A DNA stretch of 64,000 nt from Clostridiales bacterium (GTDB taxonomy: Bacteria > Bacillota > Clostridia > Oscillospirales > CAG-272). Below are positions 17,055 through 26,238 of this stretch, piece by piece (position 1 is the stretch's first letter; every line of letters starts with the position of its first letter). The DNA is taken from positions 186,001 through 250,000 of the forward strand of contig JAAZIU010000013.1 of the NCBI GenBank assembly GCA_012800735.1, given 5' to 3'. The position numbers and the translations under genes were made by a program. The notes beneath the pieces were generated by a model, which was given only the letters and a program-made list of their open reading frames with translations, was not told the DNA's origin and ran no database searches.

Positions 17055-18386
17055 TTATTTGATTTTATTCAGGAAATCGCCGATTACCATTCCGAGGTCC
17101 GGCTTGCCGATTTCCTGGAGCTGATATTCTACCTTTACGGTGGGCTTTTTGATGTCGATGACGCGCTTCAAATCGATAGGCGTCGCGATGATGACGCTGT
17201 CGCAGTTGCAGGCGTCAATAGTTGCGGCGAGGTCTCTTATCTGCTCGTCGCCGTATCCCATAGCCGGAAGCAGCGTTCCGATTTCCGGATAGATTTGGAA
17301 GGTGTTTTTAAGCTTACCTACGGCGTAAGGACGAGGGTCCACAAGTTCTGCCGCGCCGAAACGCTGCGCCGCGACGACGCCGGCGCCGATTTTCATCTCA
17401 CCGTGAGTCAGTGTCGGACCGTCTTCCACGACTAAAACGCGCTTGCCGCGTATGGCGGAGATGTCGTCGACGGTAAGGGTGCTTGCCGCATCGATAACCG
17501 TTGCCTTCGGGTTTACTTTTCTTATATTTTCACGAACCGTAATGATGTCTTTGTAATTTGCGCTGTCGATTTTGTTGATCACCACGGCGTCTGCCATTCT
17601 CAGGGTGACTTCGCCGGGATAGTAAGAGACTTCATGGCCGGGGCGAAGCGGGTCTGCGACGGTAACCATCAAATCGGGGGTGTAGAAAGGGAAGTCGTTA
17701 TTTCCGCCGTCCCAGAGGATTACATCGCAGCCATCCGGATCGTTTTCGGCGGCGCGGAGAATAGCCTCATAGTCGACGCCCGCGTAAATCACATTTCCGC
17801 GGACGATATGCGGCTCATATTCTTCCATTTCTTCGATGGTGCAGGAGTGCTTTTTGAGGTCTTCTATTTTGGCAAAACGCTGAACCTTCTGTTCGCTCAG
17901 ATTGCCGTAGGGCATGGGATGGCGCACGGCGACGACTTTCAGACCTTTTTCATGAAGAATCTCGATGATTTTGCGGGAGGTCTGGCTCTTTCCGCATCCG
18001 GTACGAACCGCGCAGACGGCGATTACGGGCTTTGTGCTTTTAATCATCGACGCCTTGGGGCTGAGAAGCGTAAAGCTGGCGCCGGCGGCATTTACGAGAG
18101 CGCCGAGGTTCATGAGTTTCTGATAGGGGATGTCACTGTATGAGAATATGCACTCGTCGATGTTTTCGTTTTTGATAAGATCGGCAAGCTCGCTTTGGTC
18201 GACAATCGGTATCCCTTCAGGATACAGGGAGCCTGCGAGATCAGCCGGATAGCGGCGACCGGCTATATCGGGAATCTGGGCGGCGGTGAAAGCCACGACC
18301 TTATAGTCGGGATCGTTTCTGTAAACGGTGTTGAAGTTGTGAAAATCGCGGCCTGCCGCGCCGATTATAACTATTCTTTTTGCCAT
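17055..18386 (-). CDS. Cyclic 2,3-diphosphoglycerate synthetase-like GTPase (COG2403)
   Basis: 443 aa. The start at 18386 is chosen because AGGAGTG lies 7 bases upstream and the Rossmann-like strand RIVIIGAAGRDFHNF begins at once; the longer open frame upstream is AT-rich and non-conserved. A P-loop is present as RTGCGKSQTSR near residue 135, followed by KVVAVRHPMPYG and a DxxG-like WDGGNND near 245. This layout matches the family containing archaeal cyclic 2,3-diphosphoglycerate synthetase and its many bacterial homologues of unknown role. It is a cytoplasmic nucleotide-binding protein; the archaeal reaction should not be assumed here. Confidence 0.7.
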   Translation of the reverse strand: MAKRIVIIGAAGRDFHNFNTVYRNDPDYKVVAFTAAQIPDIAGRRYPADLAGSLYPEGIPIVDQSELADLIKNENIDECIFSYSDIPYQKLMNLGALVNAAGASFTLLSPKASMIKSTKPVIAVCAVRTGCGKSQTSRKIIEILHEKGLKVVAVRHPMPYGNLSEQKVQRFAKIEDLKKHSCTIEEMEEYEPHIVRGNVIYAGVDYEAILRAAENDPDGCDVILWDGGNNDFPFYTPDLMVTVADPLRPGHEVSYYPGEVTLRMADAVVINKIDSANYKDIITVRENIRKVNPKATVIDAASTLTVDDISAIRGKRVLVVEDGPTLTHGEMKIGAGVVAAQRFGAAELVDPRPYAVGKLKNTFQIYPEIGTLLPAMGYGDEQIRDLAATIDACNCDSVIIATPIDLKRVIDIKKPTVKVEYQLQEIGKPDLGMVIGDFLNKIK

Positions 18387-18862
18387 ATAATCACTCCTAA
18401 TCTGTGTAATAGCGTACTGTATATTATACAACATCAAATTGCTGTAACGCAAGTATAAATATTTAATAATGCTAAAATAATAATGTGCAGAAATTATTAA
18501 ATGAAAGGTTTTGGGGTAATAATTGAGATCATTATGAGTATGAGTATCAAATAGACTGTCTGATACAAATACTACCACTGTTTATTACTAATAAGTTTGA
18601 TATGTCTGCCAGGAACATTATGCATAAGGCACATCATAATGATACATCGTTATAATCAAGACCTATCAGCACCGGAGACTTAGAGTTCTCAAGTGTCCCG
18701 GCTATTTGTAGTTAGATTAACGCAATACTTCCGAATATATCTGATACTCATCAGAACAAATCAGTTATGATATAATAAAGAAAAAGAATCTCTTCTGTTT
18801 GTCCTTTTTTTATCTCTAAGTATACGGATTCTATTAATATAGTTATCCATAAGAAAATCTTA
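18387..18862. other. 476-bp AT-rich intergenic region
   Basis: It contains the promoter of the COG2403 gene (minus-strand TATAAT near 18430, with TTGCGT 18 bases before it). No frame with a ribosome site or family resemblance is seen in the rest. It is noticeably more AT-rich than the flanking housekeeping genes. Confidence 0.5.
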
Positions 18863-20773
18863 TTATAATAGATATGTATCCTCAATATATCCTTTCAATT
18901 CCTGAACGCTAGTATAATACCGATAACCGTGTTTACTGACTTCCGCTTGTGTCTCGGCTGTTTCATTCAACAACAGTGCTATAGGTTCGCTTAAACCACT
19001 TTGAACACCGTTCGGCCACGCAAGATCAATTATTGCAACGACATTCCCGTCATCATCAAGCAACTCGTGATTTATTGTTCCCTCGTTCAAACCAAAAGAT
19101 GCCATCCAGGACGACATATCATCTATTTCATCCTCTTCGCTTCGGTCGCTGACATATTGCTTTGTTGAATAATCATACAACTTCACTTCGGTTATTTTTC
19201 CGCTGTAAAGAGAATCCAAAAGGTCATTTGCTGCTTTTGCTAACAAAATACGGCGTTCACTCAAAAAATGCTCATAGTTATCAATCTTCCACAAACCCCT
19301 ATTAACGGGAATCCAATGGCTTTCCACTGCACCTGGACATCTTTCCATATATACCGGTAGGTATTCTTCCGGAGAACGGTTGGATATTTCAATGTTTGTT
19401 TCTTTTGTCAAGAAAGCATAATTTGCGAGTGCATTAACGATTGACTTGGTTTTTCCAGCTTTATACAGCAAGTCCTTCGGAAAAATATGATGGACATCAA
19501 GTGTGGAGTTCTTTCCCAAAAGATTGTTGCTTAATTCAATGTTTGTGCCCCAGTCGCGAGAATGGTTTGTTCTTGTAAGTAAATAAAGCAACGGATAAAA
19601 CCTGGCGCCTGTACTCCATCCCCAGAAATCTTCAGCTCTGATTGTTAAGTCCCCTCTGGATTGCCTGAGAAGCCTGATGAGTCCGTCGATACCTTCACCG
19701 CGGTTTATTGCATTCAGATCCTGTGCCAGATTACTTTCCGTTGAACCAGCATAACGCCCCCAAAGGAAGGCATGCACATACCAATAAAGAAGTTTATCCC
19801 ATTCTTTGCTTCCTGTGAGCTTACCTCCGCAGTAACGGATATAACCGATCATCGTCACGATTGCAAAGACGCTTCCCAAGACTCTGTCATGATCCAATCC
19901 AAGTCTGGTTCCAATGTGATCCAAACATGTACCGATCATTTTTTCGGTAATCGGAAGCGCTTTTTTTATTTCTTCAATCTTGTGTTGTCCGAGCGCATTA
20001 TAGTATGGTTGTCCGGTAAGATATACCGTCAAACATCTTAACAACCATTCCATTGTGAAGTTATAACCCGCCTTTTGGAAATGTATCAAGATATCTTTTA
20101 AAGTCTCCCTGGCATCAGGCCATTCAGCGCATATTTTAGCAAGCGCCAAATCTCCTTTGCTGAGTTTAGTTCCGCCGCTGTTAACATTATTAAATATTTC
20201 AACAACAACATCAATCGTTTTATCTTCACCGGATACCGTCTGAACATGAATGTCAATATTTTTTATACTGTCAAGACGGTTAAGAATTGCCATATGATTC
20301 AGCCAAAAAGGCACATTTTCGGAATCGTGTTGTAATTTTTCCTGAAGATAATGTGACGCGCCTTTTTGCATCAATTCAGTTACATTGATCCATGCACGAT
20401 CGGATTTCATTTTTCCGGCCATGTAAAATTCAAATGTTTCATCCTCGACATTGAAATAAAGATTGGTAAAGGAGTTCAAATTTCCGTCGAAGAATTTCGG
20501 AGGGTATCCGCGTATAATACCATAAAGGGTCGTCATACGCTGCTGTCCGTCCAGAATCAAATTCACATTACCAGGGGTTAAAGGACCGTCTCCTTTTGAA
20601 ATATCGGGATCCGTAGCCGTGTTCCAAACCAATAATGAACCAATCGGATATCCCTTATATAGCGAGCTCATTAATTTACGAACCTGATCCCTGTTCCAAA
20701 CATAACCTCTTTGAAATACAGGCATTGCGTAGCTGCCCAAATCAATTTGACTTAGTATTGTACTGATTTCCAT
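18863..20773 (-). CDS. DUF262-HNH protein, GmrSD-like putative defence nuclease
   Basis: 636 aa. The N-terminal DUF262 (ParB-like) domain shows MPVFQRGYVW at 17-26 and DGQQR at 75-79, the nucleotide-binding and hydrolysis motif of GmrS-type domains. Residues ~425-465 carry HHIFPKDLL followed by conserved Asn residues (LANYAFL, ETNIEISN), the DUF1524/HNH nuclease pattern of GmrD. Proteins with both domains include type IV restriction enzymes that cut glucosylated or phosphorothioated phage DNA. The last ~70 residues (DDDGNVVAIIDLAWPNG onward) form a separate small domain I cannot name. It has no partner genes; its AT content is higher than that of neighbours, which fits acquisition by transfer. 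Confidence 0.8.
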   Translation of the reverse strand: MEISTILSQIDLGSYAMPVFQRGYVWNRDQVRKLMSSLYKGYPIGSLLVWNTATDPDISKGDGPLTPGNVNLILDGQQRMTTLYGIIRGYPPKFFDGNLNSFTNLYFNVEDETFEFYMAGKMKSDRAWINVTELMQKGASHYLQEKLQHDSENVPFWLNHMAILNRLDSIKNIDIHVQTVSGEDKTIDVVVEIFNNVNSGGTKLSKGDLALAKICAEWPDARETLKDILIHFQKAGYNFTMEWLLRCLTVYLTGQPYYNALGQHKIEEIKKALPITEKMIGTCLDHIGTRLGLDHDRVLGSVFAIVTMIGYIRYCGGKLTGSKEWDKLLYWYVHAFLWGRYAGSTESNLAQDLNAINRGEGIDGLIRLLRQSRGDLTIRAEDFWGWSTGARFYPLLYLLTRTNHSRDWGTNIELSNNLLGKNSTLDVHHIFPKDLLYKAGKTKSIVNALANYAFLTKETNIEISNRSPEEYLPVYMERCPGAVESHWIPVNRGLWKIDNYEHFLSERRILLAKAANDLLDSLYSGKITEVKLYDYSTKQYVSDRSEEDEIDDMSSWMASFGLNEGTINHELLDDDGNVVAIIDLAWPNGVQSGLSEPIALLLNETAETQAEVSKHGYRYYTSVQELKGYIEDTYLL

Positions 20774-20974
20774 ATATTAGCCTCCTTCAGTTTTCAGAAT
20801 CAATATTACAGTTCGACATAAACTTATATAACAATGGAACAAAAAATTGCTGTGTCAGTATATGTTCTCATCCATAATCATATCAAACTCCTCATATTGC
20901 TGAACCATACAAGAATCCATGCTATAAATGTTTAACATTTATCCTGTGAATTGTTGAAAACAGAAGAACTCCGA

Positions 20975-22417
20975 TTATAAACTTGCAATATATTCAGTCA
21001 GGATGGTTTTTAATGTCTGCGGATCGCAGTTGCCTTTAAGTTCCCTCATGCATTGTCCGAACAATGACATTAACGCCTTTTCTTTGCCGTTCTTATAATC
21101 GGCAACCGCCTTTTGATTGGAGGCAACTATCGTCCGGACGGTTTGTTCGATGAGATCGGTATCATGGGAAACTATCATATCGTTCTGCTCGGCATAAGTC
21201 TTGGGGTCGATGTTTCCGTCATCAAACATGGCGGAAAGAATCTTTCTGCCGTTTGCGCGTCCGACTTCTCCGTCCGAAACGAGAAGGATGAGCCTGCCCA
21301 GCGCTTCTCCGTTCAGAGAAAGCATATCGTATGTCATATCGCGGGCGTTAAGCTCGCTCATTACCTCGGATGTCATCCAGTTTACGGCATCCTTTGCGCT
21401 GCTGCATACCGAATATGCCGACTCGAAACACTCGCAGAGAGCGATACTCCTGACAAGCTGATCTGCGTCGTAATCGCTGAGACCCAGTTCGTCTATATAG
21501 CGCTTTTTCTTAACTTCGGGAAACTCGGGAAGCGAGTCTTTGACCGAATTATACCAGGCGTCGTCAATGACTACCGGCATAACGTTGGGATCGGGGAAAT
21601 AACGGTAATCTCCCGCGGTCTCCTTGTCTCTCATGGCGTAGCTCTTACCGGTGAGATCGTCCCAGCGGCGAGTTTCCTGAATCAGCACTTCGGCGCCGTT
21701 TTCGATGGCGTCGATATGTCTTGCGGTCTCGTACTCAATAGCGCGCTTGATGGCTTCGATCGAGTTCATATTCTTCATCTCGGTACGAACTCCAAGCTTG
21801 TCGCTGCCCTCGGGGCGGACCGATAAGTTAACATCACAGCGCATGGTACCGTGAGCCATCTCGCATTCGGATACTTTGGCGAAACGGAGCAAAATGTTGA
21901 GGCGGTCAAGATAAGCTTCGACTTCCTCCGCGCTCGACAGGTCGGGCTGACTTACTATCTCAATTAGCGGAACGCTGGAACGGTTGAAGTCGATATGAGT
22001 GGTATCTTCCCTTATATCATGGACAAGCTTGCCCGCGTCCTCTTCCATGTGTATCTGCTTGATGCGAACTCTCTTTTTGCCGGATGACGTTTCTATCTCC
22101 ATAAAACCGTTGACGGCGATAGGAGCGAACCACTGTGTTGTCTGGTAAGAGGCAGGAAGGTCGGGGTAGTAATAAGATTTTTTATCAAAGGTGGTAACTC
22201 GGTTGATATGGCAGTTAAGCATCATTCCGGCTTTCATGCCAAAATCTACCATGCGGCGGTTTACGACGGGAAGCATTCCGGGCATGCCGCAGCAGGCGGG
22301 GCAAACGTGAACATTGGGCTCCGCCCCGTATGATTCTGCCGAACAGGAACAAAAAACCTTCGAGTTTGTTGAAAGTCCGATATGTACTTCCAGTCCGATA
22401 ACTGTTTCGTATCTCAT
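20975..22417 (-). CDS. gatB: Asp-tRNA(Asn)/Glu-tRNA(Gln) amidotransferase subunit B
   Basis: 480 aa, of normal length. YETVIGLEVHIGLST at the N-terminus, the CxC...CPACCGMPGMLPVVN zinc and catalytic region, and the YPDLPASYQ and HMEEDAGKLVHD motifs are typical of GatB, the subunit that phosphorylates Asp- or Glu-tRNA and accepts ammonia. The C-terminal ~130 residues form the tRNA-binding helical/YqeY-like tail. The start overlaps the gatA stop by 4 bases (ATGA), with GGGAGG ahead, so translation is coupled. It is the last gene of aspS-gatC-gatA-gatB. Confidence 0.95.
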   Translation of the reverse strand: MRYETVIGLEVHIGLSTNSKVFCSCSAESYGAEPNVHVCPACCGMPGMLPVVNRRMVDFGMKAGMMLNCHINRVTTFDKKSYYYPDLPASYQTTQWFAPIAVNGFMEIETSSGKKRVRIKQIHMEEDAGKLVHDIREDTTHIDFNRSSVPLIEIVSQPDLSSAEEVEAYLDRLNILLRFAKVSECEMAHGTMRCDVNLSVRPEGSDKLGVRTEMKNMNSIEAIKRAIEYETARHIDAIENGAEVLIQETRRWDDLTGKSYAMRDKETAGDYRYFPDPNVMPVVIDDAWYNSVKDSLPEFPEVKKKRYIDELGLSDYDADQLVRSIALCECFESAYSVCSSAKDAVNWMTSEVMSELNARDMTYDMLSLNGEALGRLILLVSDGEVGRANGRKILSAMFDDGNIDPKTYAEQNDMIVSHDTDLIEQTVRTIVASNQKAVADYKNGKEKALMSLFGQCMRELKGNCDPQTLKTILTEYIASL

Positions 22418-23607
22418 ATCTTCTGTCCTCCCTTCTCGATTATTGAGGCGGTGTCAAGCAGCACGTTTTCGCTGAAGGCGGGACCCATCAGCTGTATTCC
22501 GCCCGCGACTGCAGCCGGCAAGCCGCTTATCGAAGCGGGCGCGGTGTAGAGATTCTCGTCGAATACGAGGCGGGGAGTCTCGCTCAGCATCTTCTCGGTG
22601 TAAGCCATCGTTGAACAAGCGGGCAGAAGCACCGCGTCATATTCTTCAAATAGAGCGGCAAAAGCCTCGACTATAACTCTTCTTACGCGGAGCGCCTTGT
22701 CGTATACCTTCATATAGTTATCTTCGGAAAGGGTCTCCGAACCATAGATTACGGCAGATTTAAGCAAGTCGCCGAAAGCTTCGGTGCGGCTGTTGGTATA
22801 GAGCTCGTCAATTCCGCTGAAACTCTCGGCGCGGTGTCCGTATCTGACTCCGTCGTATCGAGATACGTTATTGCAAAGCTCGGCGCACATAAGAATATTC
22901 CAGGCGGGGCGAGATGCGCGGATAACGCTGTCGTCAACGGTTGTGACCTCAACTCCCGCAGCGGTGAGAGCGGCTGCGGCTGCGGTTATCGCCGATTTTA
23001 CCTCGGCGTCAACGTCACGGAGAAAAGATGAAATAACCGCGACGCGCTTTACCGGGGCGGTCTTTTCGGCGCGCATGGATTCGGGAATTGAGGTGCCGTC
23101 CTTGGGGTCGTAGCCGCTGATAACACTCAGCGCATTGCGGCAATCTTCGGCGCTGCGCGCCATAAGGCTGACGGTCTCTCCAGAGCAGGCGACGGGAACG
23201 GTGCCGAAGCGTGATACGGCGCCGTAGGTGGGTTTTATGCTGCAAAGCCCGCTTTGAGCGGCAGCGCGGCGAACCGAGCCGTTGACGTCAAGGGTAAGAG
23301 CGACGGTTGCCTCGTCCTCAAGCAGAATACAGGCGGCTGCATTGACAATCTTGTCGTCATTGTATATAGCTCCGTCCTTGGAAGTCTCTCCTACGAGGTC
23401 TATGGCAAATTCGCCCACCTGCGCCTTTCCGCCGAGAAGATATCCCGAGGCGGTTAAACGCCCGAGCGCCTCGGAGCCGATAAGGCTGACATAGCCTTCA
23501 AGCATGCGGGAACCGGCAGAGGTGGGGTGTTCGGTTGTGAGTATCATATCGTCTGCGACGACGACGCGGTCACCGCGGACCTGATTTTTAACCGTGTAAA
23601 ATTTCAT
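22414..23607 (-). CDS. gatA: GatA homologue lacking two catalytic-triad residues
   Basis: 397 aa against ~485 in the family. The C-terminal two thirds align well with GatA: GSVRRAAAQSGLCSIKPTYGAVSRFGTVP, YDGVRYGHR and SRTEAFGD. Normal GatA is a Ser-cisSer-Lys amidase that frees ammonia from glutamine. Here the Lys of the V-A-I-K-D-N motif is Ala18 (VVVADD), the GGSSGGS loop with the cis-Ser is replaced by VNAAA at 88-92, and the first ~60 residues are absent. Only the nucleophile (S111 in NGSVR) remains. The start has AAGGAGC upstream and lies 12 bases after gatC, so no missing exon or frameshift explains the short N-terminus. It is probably structural or ammonia-dependent rather than a glutaminase. 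Confidence 0.85.
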   Translation of the reverse strand: MKFYTVKNQVRGDRVVVADDMILTTEHPTSAGSRMLEGYVSLIGSEALGRLTASGYLLGGKAQVGEFAIDLVGETSKDGAIYNDDKIVNAAACILLEDEATVALTLDVNGSVRRAAAQSGLCSIKPTYGAVSRFGTVPVACSGETVSLMARSAEDCRNALSVISGYDPKDGTSIPESMRAEKTAPVKRVAVISSFLRDVDAEVKSAITAAAAALTAAGVEVTTVDDSVIRASRPAWNILMCAELCNNVSRYDGVRYGHRAESFSGIDELYTNSRTEAFGDLLKSAVIYGSETLSEDNYMKVYDKALRVRRVIVEAFAALFEEYDAVLLPACSTMAYTEKMLSETPRLVFDENLYTAPASISGLPAAVAGGIQLMGPAFSENVLLDTASIIEKGGQKI

Positions 23608-23619
23608 ATCGGCAGCTCC

Positions 23620-23907
23620 TTATTCAACTACGCGGGGAACGCACCAATAGCCCTCGTCCGTTTCGGGGGCTTCGCGCTGAAGATCCTCGCGTGAGAAGGG
23701 CTGTGAAACGATATCCTCGCGCACGACGGTCATAATCGGCATAACATGAACCATCGGCTTTACCTCTGCCGTATCAACGGCGTCAAGCAAAGCCTCGTCG
23801 GCGGCTCTCTCCTCGAAAAACCTGAGAACGCCGTGTTTTTGCTCCTCGGTAAGCCTGAGCTGATTCAGCAGTTCAAGTTTGCGAAGAGTCTCTCTATCCA
23901 TATACAT
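23620..23907 (-). CDS. gatC: Amidotransferase subunit C
   Basis: 95 aa. The family pattern is clear: LRKLELLNQLRLTEEQ at the start, then an amphipathic helix, VKPMVHVMP, VVREDIV and a tail APETDEGYWCVPRVVE close to the canonical AP-x-x-x-x-G-x-x-x-VPRV-E. GatC wraps around GatA and stabilises its contact with GatB. GGAG lies 8 bases before the ATG. It lies 30 bases after aspS. Confidence 0.95.
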   Translation of the reverse strand: MYMDRETLRKLELLNQLRLTEEQKHGVLRFFEERAADEALLDAVDTAEVKPMVHVMPIMTVVREDIVSQPFSREDLQREAPETDEGYWCVPRVVE

Positions 23908-23937
23908 ATTAAAGACTCCTTAGTAGTCAGGGTTGAT

Positions 23938-25713
23938 TCAGTCTCTTACCTTTATGTGAACCTCGCGGAGCTGCTGCTCGGTAACATCGCCCGGAGCGCC
24001 CATCATAAGGTCCTGCGCGTTTCCGTTTAGCGGGAATGCGATAACGTCGCGAATAGTCTCCTCTTCGGCGATGAGCATTACCATTCTGTCTACACCGGGA
24101 GCCATGCCTGCGTGAGGCGGCGCGCCGTAAGCGAAAGCATTGTAGAGAGAGCCGAACTTAGCCTTGAGGACGCTCTCGTCGTAGCCAGCTATCTCGAAAG
24201 CCTTTTTCATTATGTCGGGGTCATGATTGCGAACCGCGCCGGAGGAAAGCTCTACGCCGTTGCAGACGATATCATACTGGTATGCGAAAATCTCAAGAGG
24301 ATCCTTATTGACAAGCGCGTCCATTCCTCCCTGAGGCATCGAGAAGGGGTTATGAGTAAAGTCTATCTTTCCGGTCTCCGGGTTGAGTTCATACATCGGA
24401 AAGTCGGTGATGAAGCAGAACTCAAAGGAGTCGTTCTTTATGAGTCCCAGCTCTTTGCCGAGCCAGGTTCTCATCTCGCCGGCATACTTATTGATAACCG
24501 AGAGGCTGTCGCTAATGAAGAAAAGAGAATCGCCTTCTTTAATTCCGCAAAGCTCGCAGATTTCTGCCTTTTGTTCATCGGTAAAGAACTTGGCGATGGG
24601 GCCCTTGAACTCGCCCTCTTCAAGTGTTATGTATCCGCAGCCGAACCTCATTCCGATGCTTCTGGAGTAGGCGTCCACAGCCTTTTCAAAGGCTTTTTTT
24701 CCGTCGCCCTCTCCGTCTTTTTTAACGAGATAGTTTGCGACAATGCCGCGAACCAGCTTGTTCTTGAAGGGTACTGTCCTGCCGTTGACATTAAGAAATT
24801 CGTGTTTAGCGAAGAAATCGGTCAGATCCTGAATTATCAAGGGATTGCGGAGGTCTGGCTTATCAGAGCCATACCTGAGCAGAGCGTCGGCATAGGTCAT
24901 TCGAAAGAACGGAGGCTCCGAAACTTTTTTATGTGAAAACTTCTTAAAGGTGTTATATAGGACGGTCTCGGCTACCTCGAACACGTCTTCCTGCGTCGCG
25001 AAAGCCATTTCGAAGTCAAGCTGATAGAACTCTCCGGGAGAGCGGTCCTGACGGGCATCCTCGTCGCGGAAGCAGGGAGCGATTTGAAAATAGCGATCGA
25101 AACCCGACACCATAAGAAGCTGTTTGAACTGCTGGGGGGCTTGGGGCAGAGCGTAAAACTTGCCCTTATGCTTACGGCTGGGAACAAGGTAATCGCGCGC
25201 GCCCTCGGGAGAGGATGCGGTGAGTATCGGAGTCTGAATCTCTAAAAAGCCCAGCGCTTCCATCTGATTGCGGAGATAGGAAAGTATCTTAGCGCGCAGA
25301 ACGATATTGTCGTGAATCTTGCGGTTTCTCAGGTCGAGGTAACGGTATTTGAGGCGTATCTCCTCGCGTGTCTGGGTAGATGCGTCTATCTCAAAGGGGA
25401 GACCGAACCGGCAGGGACCGAGCACCTCGATTTTATCGACGCGAATCTCGACGAGTCCGGTTTTAATCTTGGGGTTGACGGTTTCCTCGTCTCTTTTGGT
25501 GACGATACCCTCGATGAGAACGACGGTTTCCTTTGATATTCCCGCGATCATGGAATCGTCATTGAATACTATCTGCGTCACGCCGTAATGGTCGCGAAGG
25601 TCTACAAAAATAACTCCGCCGTGGTCGCGGACGGTGTCGATCCAGCCGGTAAGAGTCGCTCTCCGGCCGATATGGTCAATACCGAGTTCATTGCAGGTGT
25701 GTGTTCTCAACAT
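23938..25713 (-). CDS. aspS: Aspartyl-tRNA synthetase, probably non-discriminating
   Basis: 591 aa, the bacterial type with OB-fold anticodon domain (residues ~1-110), class II core and bacterial insertion (~285-420). Motif 2 is FRDEDARQDRSPGEFYQLD and motif 3 is HAGMAPGVDRMVML. Cotranscription with gatCAB and control by an Asn-type T-box imply it charges both tRNA-Asp and tRNA-Asn, the latter being amidated by GatCAB. Motif 2 differs from the common DRQPEFTQ form by an extra residue. GGAG lies 11 bases before the start. Confidence 0.93.
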   Translation of the reverse strand: MLRTHTCNELGIDHIGRRATLTGWIDTVRDHGGVIFVDLRDHYGVTQIVFNDDSMIAGISKETVVLIEGIVTKRDEETVNPKIKTGLVEIRVDKIEVLGPCRFGLPFEIDASTQTREEIRLKYRYLDLRNRKIHDNIVLRAKILSYLRNQMEALGFLEIQTPILTASSPEGARDYLVPSRKHKGKFYALPQAPQQFKQLLMVSGFDRYFQIAPCFRDEDARQDRSPGEFYQLDFEMAFATQEDVFEVAETVLYNTFKKFSHKKVSEPPFFRMTYADALLRYGSDKPDLRNPLIIQDLTDFFAKHEFLNVNGRTVPFKNKLVRGIVANYLVKKDGEGDGKKAFEKAVDAYSRSIGMRFGCGYITLEEGEFKGPIAKFFTDEQKAEICELCGIKEGDSLFFISDSLSVINKYAGEMRTWLGKELGLIKNDSFEFCFITDFPMYELNPETGKIDFTHNPFSMPQGGMDALVNKDPLEIFAYQYDIVCNGVELSSGAVRNHDPDIMKKAFEIAGYDESVLKAKFGSLYNAFAYGAPPHAGMAPGVDRMVMLIAEEETIRDVIAFPLNGNAQDLMMGAPGDVTEQQLREVHIKVRD

Positions 25714-25786
25714 AGTTTTTTATACTCCAAAGAAATTGTTATTTTTCCAATTCAAATGATATACAAGCTTCGGGGGGAATGAAAAC

Positions 25787-26036
25787 AAAAAGCCTTTCGT
25801 CCCCCGTATGGGACGAAAGGCGTACTTCCGCGTTACCACCCAAATTGACCGCGTAAGCGATCCACTTAATTGCATCATTACGTGATGAACGTGCGGTTCT
25901 AATCGCCCCAAGGCTTTCTTCCGCAGACTCCGAAGTGTTTTTCCTGCATATCTCAATGTCGTGTTTTCAGCTCCCGCGACTCTCTGCAAATGAGTGTTAT
26001 GCAATACTCGCTTCATCATTGTCAAACTGCTATTTT
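25787..26036 (-). promoter_or_regulatory. T-box leader with Asn (AAC) specifier controlling aspS-gatCAB
   Basis: Read on the minus strand, the leader has the conserved T-box GGGTGGTAACGCGG (25841-25828) followed by a terminator hairpin (12-bp perfect stem, 25821-25810 with 25803-25792, then T-run). In stem I, GAAG pairs with CTTC, TGCAT pairs with ATGCA, and between them the 5' side holds an AGTA (loop-E-like) and the 3' side GGAAAAACA. The triplet directly before the conserved purine and lower stem is AAC at 25939-25937, an Asn codon. An uncharged tRNA-Asn should disrupt the terminator and turn the operon on. Confidence 0.85.
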
Positions 26037-26064
26037 ATTATAACACAGCTTGCCTGAAAGTCAA
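26037..26064 (-). promoter_or_regulatory. Promoter of the T-box/aspS-gatCAB transcript
   Basis: TTGACT (26064-26059), a 16-bp spacer and TATAAT (26042-26037) on the minus strand, directly ahead of T-box stem I. Confidence 0.7.
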
Positions 26065-26141
26065 TACTTCAAGCCCTGAAAAATAGAAAATTTACATTTC
26101 TTTGTTTATATTTTGATATTCAATTCCCGGAAAATATGTAA

Positions 26142-26170
26142 TTGACAACGCGTTCCTTTTATGCTATAAT
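26142..26170 (+). promoter_or_regulatory. Consensus promoter of the solute-binding protein gene
   Basis: TTGACA (26142-26147), a 17-bp spacer and TATAAT (26165-26170): a perfect sigma-A consensus, 68 bases before the start codon. Confidence 0.75.
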
Positions 26171-26238
26171 TTGAAAGGAAAGATGAAGAAATTGCAACAT
26201 TATTTTATTTTAACAGATATAAAGATGGAGGCTGCTCG

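Noticed and set aside
22414..23607. GatA as a frameshifted or truncated pseudogene
   Set aside because: The frame is intact, has its own ribosome site, sits 12 bases after gatC, and no missing N-terminal part is encoded in any frame upstream.
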